The position numbers were made by a program, and so were the translations under genes. The notes under the pieces were generated by a model that saw only the letters and a program-made list of their open reading frames with translations, ran no database searches and was not told the origin of the DNA. A DNA stretch of 64,000 nucleotides from Thauera sp. JM12B12 (GTDB taxonomy: Bacteria; Pseudomonadota; Gammaproteobacteria; Burkholderiales; Rhodocyclaceae), in the NCBI RefSeq assembly GCF_039614725.1, contig NZ_CP154859.1:3968001-4032000 (forward strand), written 5' to 3'. Of this stretch, positions 50,091-58,843 are shown one piece after another (positions within the stretch are counted from its first letter, which is position 1; the number at the start of each line of letters is the position of its first letter).

Positions 50091-52136
50091 ATGGACCTGA
50101 CGACTGGCAAGAGCCGCGTGACCCTGAGCGCGAGCGAGGTCGGTGCGCTGCGCACCGCCGGCGTGCTCATCGAGGATCCGCGCCGCGAGCGCCCGCGCTA
50201 TTTCGACGGCCGCTTCCTGGCCGCGCGCGACCTCATCCGCGACCAGCAGTACATCCTCACCCGCGAGGCCGACCTCGGCCGCGCCGCCGGCAGCGGCGTC
50301 GCGACCGGCCTGGTGGTGAGCGGCGGCGGCAGTGACCGCATCGAGGTCTCGGCCGGCCATGGCGTGACCCCGGCGGGCGAGCTCGTCGTGCTGCCGCGCG
50401 CGCTTGGTCTGCGCCTGGCCGACGTGCCGCAGGCCGAGCAGCTGTCGGCGCGCTTCGGGCTCGGCCGCATCCCGCAGCCACCGCTGCGCAGCCGCACCGG
50501 GCTGTTCGTGCTCGCGCTGCGTCCGGTGGAGTTCACCGACAACGCGGTCGGCGCCTACCCGACCACGATCACCGGCCCGCGCACCGTCGAGGACGCCGAC
50601 ATCATCGAGGCCACCGCGGTGGTGCTGGTGCCGTGGAACGACGACGGCGCCGCCGACGCGCTCGAGGCCCGTCGCGCCCGCGCGGCCGCCACCATCTTCA
50701 CCGGCGACGCCGGCCCGCTGCTGTCCTCCAACGTGCTGCCGCTGGCCATGATCGCGCTGCAGAACAACCTGCCGGTGTGGATCGACGCCCCGCTGGTACG
50801 GCGCGAACTCGGTGCCGACCGTGCCGATCTGCCCGGGCTGGGACACTCGCCGCGCGCGCTGCGACTCGCTCACCTGCTGCAGCACCAGCTCCACCTCGCC
50901 GACGCGGTGGCGGCCAATGGCGGCCGCGGCTTCGCCGCGCGCGAGCGCTTCACGCTGCTGCCGCCGGCCGGGCCCCTGCCGCCGGGCATGATCGCGCCGC
51001 GCGACTTCACCCAGCGCTACTTCCCCGCCGAGATGGCGGTCGACTTCTCCATCGTCCCCGAGGACGAGCTCCCCGCCCTGGTCGAGGAGGCGCTTGCGCT
51101 GCCGCCGATCGACCTCGCCGCGGCGGCCGAAACGCTGGAGTCGAGCTCGGTGCTGATCCTCGCCCCGGTGCCGCGCAACGAGTGGCGCGCGGTCAACGCC
51201 CGCCTCGGCAGCCAGCCGGGCACCCGCCTGCGCAGTTTGCGCCCGGCGGCGATCAATCTCGTCGCCACCCGCAAGCCGCTCGAGATCCTGCAGCAGCTGC
51301 GCGTTCCGCGCCCGCTGCCGCCGCTCACCCCCACCGACCCGGCCGATGCCGAGTGGGCGCGGCTGGCGGCCCTGCCCGAGCTGTGGTTCGTGCGGCGGCG
51401 CAACCTCGCCTACCGCGACGAGCTCGCCGGTGAGGCGATCCGCGTCGCCGGCCAGGACCGGGTCGGCGAACTCGCCCCGCGGCTCAACGCCTTCGGCCTC
51501 GACACCCCGCTCAACCGCGTGCTCGCCACCGCGACGCCACGCGCCGCGCTCGAGGTGAGCAGCCTGCTCGCCAGCCCGCGCTTTGCCGACTCGCCCACCC
51601 TGACCGCGGCGGCGATCGGCGAGCTGTCGCGGGCCGAGACCCTCGACCAGGCCGCGGTGCTGAAGGTGGCTGCCGAACTGTCGGCGCCCGGCGTCGGCGA
51701 TGGCCTGGTGCGGCTGGAGACCACGCGCGCCGACACCGTGCCGAGCAAGACCGCGCTGCGCGAGATCGCCAGCGGCGAAGCCGACTGGCGCACGGCGGAT
51801 GCGCAGGCCACGCTCGCCACCCGCACCGAGATCCGGCCCCTGGCGCAGAGCGTGCTGCGCCCGCAACCCGTCCGCAGCACGGTGTCCGCGCCAGACGCCC
51901 CCGCGCCGGCCACCCCCGTGGTGGACGCCACCGTCAGACCGCGAAGCCGCGCCGCGCCCCGACCTGCGGCACAGGCGACAGGCTCGTCCGCGGCCACCTC
52001 GCCCTCGGGCCGGCGCCGCAAGGCGAGCGTGAGCGGGACGCCCGAGTCCGCCCCGGCGCCCGACGCACAGCCCGCTGCACCCGCCGGCGCGGCCACCCGC
52101 GCGCGCCGGCGCAAGCCCGCCAGCGGCGGGACCTGA
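50091..52136 (+). CDS. Hypothetical eCIS protein, paralogous N-terminus, basic disordered tail
   Basis: The 681-residue protein shares the motif PRYFDGRFLAARDLIRDQQY and VSAGHGVTPAGELVVLPRAL with the preceding gene. The middle is mixed helix and strand with no family I recognise. From about residue 600 it is rich in Ala, Pro, Ser, Arg and Lys and looks disordered and basic. It may bind another component through the tail. The 72-base gap before it shows no terminator or clear promoter. Confidence 0.6.
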   Translation: MDLTTGKSRVTLSASEVGALRTAGVLIEDPRRERPRYFDGRFLAARDLIRDQQYILTREADLGRAAGSGVATGLVVSGGGSDRIEVSAGHGVTPAGELVVLPRALGLRLADVPQAEQLSARFGLGRIPQPPLRSRTGLFVLALRPVEFTDNAVGAYPTTITGPRTVEDADIIEATAVVLVPWNDDGAADALEARRARAAATIFTGDAGPLLSSNVLPLAMIALQNNLPVWIDAPLVRRELGADRADLPGLGHSPRALRLAHLLQHQLHLADAVAANGGRGFAARERFTLLPPAGPLPPGMIAPRDFTQRYFPAEMAVDFSIVPEDELPALVEEALALPPIDLAAAAETLESSSVLILAPVPRNEWRAVNARLGSQPGTRLRSLRPAAINLVATRKPLEILQQLRVPRPLPPLTPTDPADAEWARLAALPELWFVRRRNLAYRDELAGEAIRVAGQDRVGELAPRLNAFGLDTPLNRVLATATPRAALEVSSLLASPRFADSPTLTAAAIGELSRAETLDQAAVLKVAAELSAPGVGDGLVRLETTRADTVPSKTALREIASGEADWRTADAQATLATRTEIRPLAQSVLRPQPVRSTVSAPDAPAPATPVVDATVRPRSRAAPRPAAQATGSSAATSPSGRRRKASVSGTPESAPAPDAQPAAPAGAATRARRRKPASGGT

Positions 52137-52152
52137 TGCAAGGAGGTGAATC

Positions 52153-55100
52153 GTGAGCATCACCCCGATCAAAGCCCCGCTGCCGGGCGAACGCGTGCTC
52201 GCGCTGGCCCCGGAAGACGTCACGCAGGCCGCCAGCTGGTGGCTGCGCCGGCCCAACCTGTTCCCCGGTCGCGCGCTGACCGCACCCACGCTCGCGGGCC
52301 GCCAGGCCTGGGCCGCAGCCCATGTCGCGCTGCGCGGGCAGGCCTTCACCCCCGGCGTGGTGCAGGGGCTGGAGGCGGCGCTGATCGACGGCGCCGGTAG
52401 CGGTCTCGCCGACGCGCGCCTGGCGCTGATGCAGGGCATCGCACTGAGCGCCGACGGCGAGGACGTCCACCTACCCCACGCCCGCGAACTCGCGCTTGCC
52501 CGGCTGCCGGTGGTCGCCGATCCGGCTGCATTCGCGGCCATGGGAGCAGCCGGCGGCGCGGGCGACACCCTCGCCGGCAAGCTCGTCGGCCCCGCCCTGG
52601 GCGCGGTGGTCGCGGCCGACCCCGACGCCCTGCCGCGCGTCGGCATTCTGGTGCTGCAGCCGGTGTGCGCCGACCGCATCGGCGAATTCGACCCCACCGA
52701 CCCCTGCCCGCTGCATGGCTGCGGCGAAGGCACGATCGCCTTCGAGGACTGGCGGATCGGCGATGGCGCGCGCCTGCTGTGGTACGCCTGGCCGCAGGAA
52801 TGGCGCAGCCTGCCGCCGCTGCCGCCCTCGGGCCCGCAGCGCTGGCGCAACCTGCTGGCGTGGCGCATCTTCGACGCCGAGCGCGCGCTCGCCGCCGACG
52901 AGCGCCTGCCCTGGGAGGCCTTCGGCGTCGCCCTCGGCGTGGTGGCCTGCGCGGCGGACTGGACGCCGCTGTTCCTCGATCGTGCCAGCGTGGTGCGCGC
53001 TGGCGGGCGCGGCCGCTGGGCGCGCATGGGCGGCGGCGCCGACGGTCTGGACACGCGCTGGCGCCTGCCTGCGCTGTGGCAGGCGCAGCTCGAACAGCTC
53101 GCCGAACAGATCGCCGCCGCCGGCGAGCCGGCGCCCGACGCCGCCACCCTGGCGGCAGGCTTCTCACGCCTGCCCGCGTTCGGACTGCTGCCCGCCCATG
53201 CCCTCGACCTCGAAGGCCTGCGCAGCGATTTCTTTCCCGCCAGCTTCGAGCTCGACGCGGCGCCGGTACCGGTCGAGCAGCTGGACGCCGCGATCGGCGA
53301 ATCGGCCGCGCTCGCCCCGATCGATCTCGCCCTCGGCGGGCGCGTGCGCCTGCTGGTGCCGGTGCCGCAGGCGGTGTTCGACCCGCGCCTGCTGATCCGC
53401 GAGCGCATCGACCCCGAGTTCGCCGCCACGCTCGCCGAGTTCCTGCTCGTGCGCGCGCGCTGGCTGGGCGCCCGCCAGGGCCTGCGCACCCGCGCCGCGC
53501 TGCTGGCGCGCGCGATCGGCGGCCGCAGCGTGGACGTCCCCGCCATCGACGCCGACCCCGAGGCGCTGGAGCCGGAGTCGCTCGCGCCCTGGGGACCGCC
53601 CCCGGCCGGCGGCGGCCACCGCTCGCGCCTGGTCGCGGGCATCCACCAGCATTTCTTCGAGGCCGCCAGCGACACGCTCGCGGTCGCCAACGGCAGCGAG
53701 CTCTATGCCTGGGTCCATCTCGACGCCGACCACCCGCCGCGCACGCTGATGCTGCAGTGGCATGCCGACGGCTGGCAGCACCGCGCCTACTGGGGCGAGG
53801 ACCTCATCCCCTGGGGCGCAGCCGATGGCGGCGAACGCACCCGCATCGACGACTTGCCGCCCACCGGGCGCTGGGTCGAGCTGCGCATCCCGGCCGCGCG
53901 CGTCGGCCTCGGCGGCCGGGTGGTCGACGGCATGGCCTTCACGCTGTACGACGGCCAGGCCGCGTATGGCATGACCGGCAGCGTCAGTGCCGGCGGCGCG
54001 CGGCAAAAGTGGTTCTGCGGCGTGCTGCCGGCCAATGCGCGTGGCGGTGGCGACGAGCCGTGGACGATGCTCACCCACAACGACCTGTGGGCGCCCTTCG
54101 AGCGCATCGACGGCGTGCTGCCGGTCGAGGCTGCGGGCGCACCGCCCGGCGGCGGCCATACCGGCGCGGCCGGGCTGACCGTGAGCGAACACGGCTTCGA
54201 CGGCGCCACCGCGACGATGCGGGCCGGCGCCGGCGAGCGCTTCTTCGTGTGGGTCTGGCTCGACCCGAACGCCCCGCCGGCGCAGGTGCTGGTCGAGTGG
54301 CGCAGCAGCCAGCGCCTGCATCAGGCCAGGTGGGGGCTGGACCGCATCCCCGCCGTGCCGCAGCCCGGCCTGGTCCGGCGCCGCGCCGGCCCGCTGCCCC
54401 GACCCGGGCGCTGGGTGCGGCTCGAGGTCGGCGCCGACGAGGCGACCGGCGTCGGCGCCACCGACCTGGAGATTCGCGGCGTGCGCTTCCTGGTCGGCGA
54501 TGGCAGCGTCAGCTTCGGCGCCAGCGGCGTGATCGACGCCGCCGGCAACGAGCGCCCGTGGTTTGCCGGCAGCCTGCCGGCAGGCGCCCGGCCGAGCGGC
54601 AGCTGGCACTTCCTGAGCCCGCGCGACCTGCTGGCGCCCGGCGCGGCCGGTCGCAACGGCGCGGTCGCCGCCGCACTGGCGCTGTACGACGACCCGGCGC
54701 TCACCGCGCTGTCCGCGCACGAGCGCTACCAGCTCTTCCAGCGCGGACTGGAAGGCTTCATCGCCTACCTCAAGGCGCGCGCCGACCGCACGGACGATCT
54801 GGTCGACTTCAACTTCGTCAAGGTACAGACCGACATCTACCGCGTGCGCCAGATCATCCTCGGCAGTTCGGCCGCCACCCGGCTGGCGGTGTCCCCGGCG
54901 CTGGCCGGCATCGCCCAGGCCGAGACCGCGGTCGCCACCACCGAGCGCATCTCGGGCTTCTTCAACGAACTCAAGCAGGAAGCGCCCACGCCGCGGGCGG
55001 ACGCTCAGGGGTCGCCGTCCATCGCCACCGGCGCAACCGAGCTCCGCACGGCGGACACCCGCGCGCCGAGCGTCGGCACGAGCGACACGCTCGCCTTCGA

Positions 55101-57102
55101 TGCCGGCACGGACCTCGGCCGCCTCACGCTCGACGCCCGACTGGCGACCGGCGACACGCGCACGCTCGCCGACACGCTCGGCACCGAGCTCAAGACGGAC
55201 ACCGGCAACCTCTTCATCAAGCGCGCCACCGCGCCGCAGTACGCCATCTCGGGGGCACGCGACTTCCTGCCCTCGGACATCACCAACGCCGCGCCGGTGG
55301 TGGGCAAGGCCGAGGTGCGCACGGTGAGCATCGCCGAACGCCTGCAGGCGCCGCGCGCCACCGAGGCCAAGGACTACAGCACCGCGACGCGCTACGAGGC
55401 GGTGCGCGCGATCACCGCCTATGCCGAGGCGCTGACCCGCGAGGATGGCGGCGAGACGCCCGGCCTGTTCCTCGACATCGACCTCCACGGCACGCGCGGC
55501 GACCCCGCGCTGTTCTACGCCAACGCGGACGAGGTGCAGAAGGGCGTGGCGATTCCGGCCATCGACAGCGACAGCGCCGAGGACCAGGCGCTGCTCGACG
55601 CCCGCCCGCGCAGTCTGCCCTTCGCCCAGATGCTGCGCGAACCGTGGCGCATGTCCCTGCTGTTGCGGACACCGCAGCGCCTTCGGGTCGACGAGTCGAC
55701 CCAGTTCGCCGACGGCACCGACCTCGCCGACAACACGGTGGTGCTGATGCGCCAGCTCGAGGGCCGGGTGCGGCGCTACCGCGACGCGATCGCGATGAGC
55801 CAGCGCGTGCTCGACGACCTGCGCGCCACCGCGCGCGCGCTCGACGGCCGGCTGCGCGCGATCGGCGAGGAGCTGGCCGAGGCGCGTCACGACGTCGCGG
55901 TGACGCGCGCGCTGATCGCCGAGGAAGAGGCGCGGCTGGCGGCGATCAACGCGCGGCGCGCCCGCATCCTGCAGGAGCACGTGCATTTCATCGCCTACCA
56001 GCGCCCGCGCGAGGCCGAGCTCATCGTCGCGGCGCCACAACGCACGCTCGACCCGGGCCTGCTCGCGCCGGCGGTGCCGGCCTGCCTGGCCGCCCACCAG
56101 GACGCCCCCGACGCGCTGCGCGACCTGCTGGCCGTGGTGCGCGAGGCGCCGGCGCGCAGTTTCGCCGCCTTGCCGGGGCTGCTCGACCGCCTCGACCGCA
56201 GCGATCTGCTGCTGAAGGCGATGCAGTCGGCCCAGCTGCGCAGCCAGCTGCTCGAGCTCAAGCTCGCCGCCCAGCCGGCCCCCGCCGCGCCGGGCAAGGG
56301 GGTGGCCGGCGCGATCGTCAGCCTGCACGGCAAGCGCCTGCGGGCGGTGCAGCAGCTGCGCGCCGAAGTCACCCGCATCGACCTCGCCGCGGTCGCAGGC
56401 CTGGGCTGGAAGGGCGCGCGCGCCGAGGCCGAGAAGATGGTGTCGCTGGGCGACCTGATCGATGGCGAGCACGGCAGCGGCGCGGTGGCGAACAGGGCCG
56501 CCACCCTGTTCGACGAGCTGTCGCGCATCGCGGCCTGCCTGCACGAGGCCTTCTGCACGGTGCTGCCCTCGATCCGCCTGGACTGGGCCGAACGCCTGTC
56601 GCAGTTCGACGCCACGCCGCGCCTGCGCAACCTCGCCGGGCTCGCGCGCTGGGGCGAGATCGACTACGCCGAGCGCCGCCGCCTGCAGGCCTATGTGGAC
56701 TGGCTGTTCGCGCAGATCCGCAGTGGCGACGCCGAGGCCGAGGCGCTGATCAACGACGTCGTGCACATGACGCTGCTGCTCGCCAGCGACGCGCCGGTCA
56801 ACCGCATCCTGTCGGGCCGCCTGCCCGAGCCGGTGACGGTGCGACCCGGGATCCGGCTGCCGATCCGCGTGACCGACGCGCTGCAGCTTCGGGTGGGCAT
56901 GCAGGCGCTGATCTACCAGGGCGCGCGCGTGGTGGCGCGCGCCAACGTCGAGGATCTCGCAGGCGCCACTGCCGCTGCCACCGTGGTCCAGGTCGAAGGC
57001 CTGTCGGTGAATCTCGCCGCCGACACCCGGGTGCATTTCGTGGATGCCGCGAGCCCGGTGGCAATGGGCTCGGCGCGGCTGGCGGGGACGAAGGCGGTGT
57101 AG
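52153..57102 (+). CDS. Giant 1649-residue eCIS protein with duplicated beta-sandwich module
   Basis: No known family is recognised. Two homologous modules lie at about residues 490-660 and 674-815, each with the pattern LYAWVHLD-PP-W-H-WG-IP-GRWV-L and ending in WFxGxLPA. About 1194-1290 is strongly helical with heptad-like spacing and the rest mixed. The GTG has a near-perfect AAGGAGGTGA ribosome site. The modules resemble carbohydrate-binding jelly rolls, so a host-contact or fibre-like role is possible; a tape-measure role is less likely given the beta content. Start and frame are clear. Confidence 0.7.
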   Translation: MSITPIKAPLPGERVLALAPEDVTQAASWWLRRPNLFPGRALTAPTLAGRQAWAAAHVALRGQAFTPGVVQGLEAALIDGAGSGLADARLALMQGIALSADGEDVHLPHARELALARLPVVADPAAFAAMGAAGGAGDTLAGKLVGPALGAVVAADPDALPRVGILVLQPVCADRIGEFDPTDPCPLHGCGEGTIAFEDWRIGDGARLLWYAWPQEWRSLPPLPPSGPQRWRNLLAWRIFDAERALAADERLPWEAFGVALGVVACAADWTPLFLDRASVVRAGGRGRWARMGGGADGLDTRWRLPALWQAQLEQLAEQIAAAGEPAPDAATLAAGFSRLPAFGLLPAHALDLEGLRSDFFPASFELDAAPVPVEQLDAAIGESAALAPIDLALGGRVRLLVPVPQAVFDPRLLIRERIDPEFAATLAEFLLVRARWLGARQGLRTRAALLARAIGGRSVDVPAIDADPEALEPESLAPWGPPPAGGGHRSRLVAGIHQHFFEAASDTLAVANGSELYAWVHLDADHPPRTLMLQWHADGWQHRAYWGEDLIPWGAADGGERTRIDDLPPTGRWVELRIPAARVGLGGRVVDGMAFTLYDGQAAYGMTGSVSAGGARQKWFCGVLPANARGGGDEPWTMLTHNDLWAPFERIDGVLPVEAAGAPPGGGHTGAAGLTVSEHGFDGATATMRAGAGERFFVWVWLDPNAPPAQVLVEWRSSQRLHQARWGLDRIPAVPQPGLVRRRAGPLPRPGRWVRLEVGADEATGVGATDLEIRGVRFLVGDGSVSFGASGVIDAAGNERPWFAGSLPAGARPSGSWHFLSPRDLLAPGAAGRNGAVAAALALYDDPALTALSAHERYQLFQRGLEGFIAYLKARADRTDDLVDFNFVKVQTDIYRVRQIILGSSAATRLAVSPALAGIAQAETAVATTERISGFFNELKQEAPTPRADAQGSPSIATGATELRTADTRAPSVGTSDTLAFDAGTDLGRLTLDARLATGDTRTLADTLGTELKTDTGNLFIKRATAPQYAISGARDFLPSDITNAAPVVGKAEVRTVSIAERLQAPRATEAKDYSTATRYEAVRAITAYAEALTREDGGETPGLFLDIDLHGTRGDPALFYANADEVQKGVAIPAIDSDSAEDQALLDARPRSLPFAQMLREPWRMSLLLRTPQRLRVDESTQFADGTDLADNTVVLMRQLEGRVRRYRDAIAMSQRVLDDLRATARALDGRLRAIGEELAEARHDVAVTRALIAEEEARLAAINARRARILQEHVHFIAYQRPREAELIVAAPQRTLDPGLLAPAVPACLAAHQDAPDALRDLLAVVREAPARSFAALPGLLDRLDRSDLLLKAMQSAQLRSQLLELKLAAQPAPAAPGKGVAGAIVSLHGKRLRAVQQLRAEVTRIDLAAVAGLGWKGARAEAEKMVSLGDLIDGEHGSGAVANRAATLFDELSRIAACLHEAFCTVLPSIRLDWAERLSQFDATPRLRNLAGLARWGEIDYAERRRLQAYVDWLFAQIRSGDAEAEALINDVVHMTLLLASDAPVNRILSGRLPEPVTVRPGIRLPIRVTDALQLRVGMQALIYQGARVVARANVEDLAGATAAATVVQVEGLSVNLAADTRVHFVDAASPVAMGSARLAGTKAV

Positions 57103-57106
57103 CGTC

Positions 57107-58843
57107 ATGAGCCTCGCGCGCAGCGTGCATCGCCTCGACATCGCCGCGCCCAGCGCCGCGCTCGCGCGCCGCGCCGGCCTGCTGGTGGAGGACGCCCTGC
57201 GCACCGCCAGCCTGCCGGGCGACGGCGCCGAGCTGGTGCTGGTGCGGCGCCTGGACCTGCCCGCCTTCGCCCCCGGCGTGTCGGCGCAGGGCATCGCGAT
57301 CGGGCTGGCGTCCGCGTGCCGCGCGCTCGCCCCGGTCAGCGGGCGCGATGCGGACGACGCCGCGCTTGCCGCCGCGCGCGCAGTGCACTTCGCCGATGCG
57401 CTCGAAGCCCACCTCGCCCTCAGCGCCCGGCTGCTCGCGGGCCGTCCCGCGCGCGCCTGGTGCTGGGCGCTGGCCGTGCCCGGCTACCGCCCCGACGCGG
57501 GGATCGGCGCCGGGCTGCGCAGCATCGCGCTTTCGCTCGCGCGCGGCGAGGCGGCCGCGACCGCGCTGCCGCACTGGTTCGCCCGCATCGTGGCCTGGGG
57601 CGGCGCCGAGCGCCTGCTGCAGGCGCTCGATGCCGACGATACCGCAGTGGTCGCACCCTGCTGCACGCCCGGCCGCCCGGCCACGGGGGGCGCGCCGGGC
57701 GATACACCGGCCTGGCAGCGCGCGCTGGCATGGGCACGCGAAGTCCTCGCGGGCGACGATCCGCGACGCCGGCTGCTGGAGGCGCTGGCTGCCGGACGAG
57801 GCCTGGCCGGGATCGAGGACGCGGGTGGCAGCTCCGAGCGCGGGGCGCAGGCGGGGCGCACGAAGCCGCGCCGCCGCAGCCCTCAGGCAACGGAACTGGA
57901 GACGGGAAGGCCTCCGCTGCAGAGTGCCGACGCCCAGTCACCCACCGCGGCACTGCGCCCGGCCCGCGCACGGGCCGCGGCAGCATCACCCTCCCGGGAC
58001 GCAGCGGGCGCAGGAAACGCCTTCGCCCCGGTCGCCGCCCCTGCGCGTGCAGGCACGCGCCTGCCGGCGATGAAATCGCCGCAGCCGAACGCGGACCCGG
58101 CGGCCGGCGTCGCGCCACGCGCCAGCGCCTGGCGCATCGTCCCGCCCCTCGCCGACGCCAGGCCTTACCGCGCCCTGGCGGCCCTCGGGCGCGCATCGGC
58201 AGGGTCGCCCGTCGCGCCTGGCACCCCGTCCCTGCGCGACGGCGCGCAAGGTGCGGCAGCCGGCCAGGGCCTCGCCGATGCCGGCCCTACGGCGCATCCC
58301 GCGCACGGTATCGCGCAAAGCCACGCCTTTAGCCCAGTCCGCGGCGCCAATCCGCCTCACCCCGCGGCCGGCTGGATCAGCGCACCCCACGCCATCGACG
58401 CGCCGACCCGCGTCGGCGGCCTGCTCTTCCTGCTGCCGGTGCTCGAACGCGTCGGCCTGCCCGCCTGGCTGAAGGCCCACCCGGACGCTGGCGGCGCACT
58501 GCCGGCCGTGGTCCTGGGCGCGCTGATGCAGCGGCTGGGCGTGGCCGACGACGACCCCGCCTGGTGGCTGGGCCGCTCCACCGTCGATGCTGACGAGCGG
58601 CGCCAGGCCGCACGCTGGCTCGCCGCCTGCCGCCGCCATCTGCGCATCGCCATCGGCATCGGACCGGCCAGCCTGTGCCTGCGCCGGGCGCAGATGGTGA
58701 TCACGCCCACCCATGCCGACGTCTGGCTGGCCTTCGACCAGCTCGATCTGCGCATCCGCCGCGCCGGGCTGGACATCGACCCGGGCTGGCTGCCGTGGTT
58801 CGGGCGGGTGGTGCGCTTTCATTACGGGCGAAGGCCGTCATGA
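57107..58843 (+). CDS. Hypothetical eCIS protein before the AAA+ ATPase
   Basis: In this 578-residue protein, the N-terminal 200 residues look folded (VEDALRTASLPGDGAELVLV, RRLDLPAFAPGVSAQ). A long Ala/Pro-rich linker (about 250-420) follows, then a C-terminal domain with TRVGGLLFLLPVLERVGLPA and RRAQMVITPTHADVWLAF. Similar GLLFLLPVL domains stand next to eCIS ATPase genes in my recollection, but the function is not known. The stop overlaps the ATPase start. Confidence 0.6.
   Translation: MSLARSVHRLDIAAPSAALARRAGLLVEDALRTASLPGDGAELVLVRRLDLPAFAPGVSAQGIAIGLASACRALAPVSGRDADDAALAAARAVHFADALEAHLALSARLLAGRPARAWCWALAVPGYRPDAGIGAGLRSIALSLARGEAAATALPHWFARIVAWGGAERLLQALDADDTAVVAPCCTPGRPATGGAPGDTPAWQRALAWAREVLAGDDPRRRLLEALAAGRGLAGIEDAGGSSERGAQAGRTKPRRRSPQATELETGRPPLQSADAQSPTAALRPARARAAAASPSRDAAGAGNAFAPVAAPARAGTRLPAMKSPQPNADPAAGVAPRASAWRIVPPLADARPYRALAALGRASAGSPVAPGTPSLRDGAQGAAAGQGLADAGPTAHPAHGIAQSHAFSPVRGANPPHPAAGWISAPHAIDAPTRVGGLLFLLPVLERVGLPAWLKAHPDAGGALPAVVLGALMQRLGVADDDPAWWLGRSTVDADERRQAARWLAACRRHLRIAIGIGPASLCLRRAQMVITPTHADVWLAFDQLDLRIRRAGLDIDPGWLPWFGRVVRFHYGRRPS

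Noticed and set aside
45339..53690. A 2783-codon open frame on the minus strand across the eCIS genes
   Set aside because: It is antisense to well-supported overlapping genes with family matches. In DNA this GC-rich stop codons are rare in the antisense frame, and the translation is Arg/Ala/Gly-rich with no domain.
53164..57294. Minus-strand 1376-codon frame and overlapping plus-strand frame inside the 1649-residue gene
   Set aside because: The chosen frame has a near-perfect ribosome site, internal duplicated modules and good hydrophobic patterning; the others do not.
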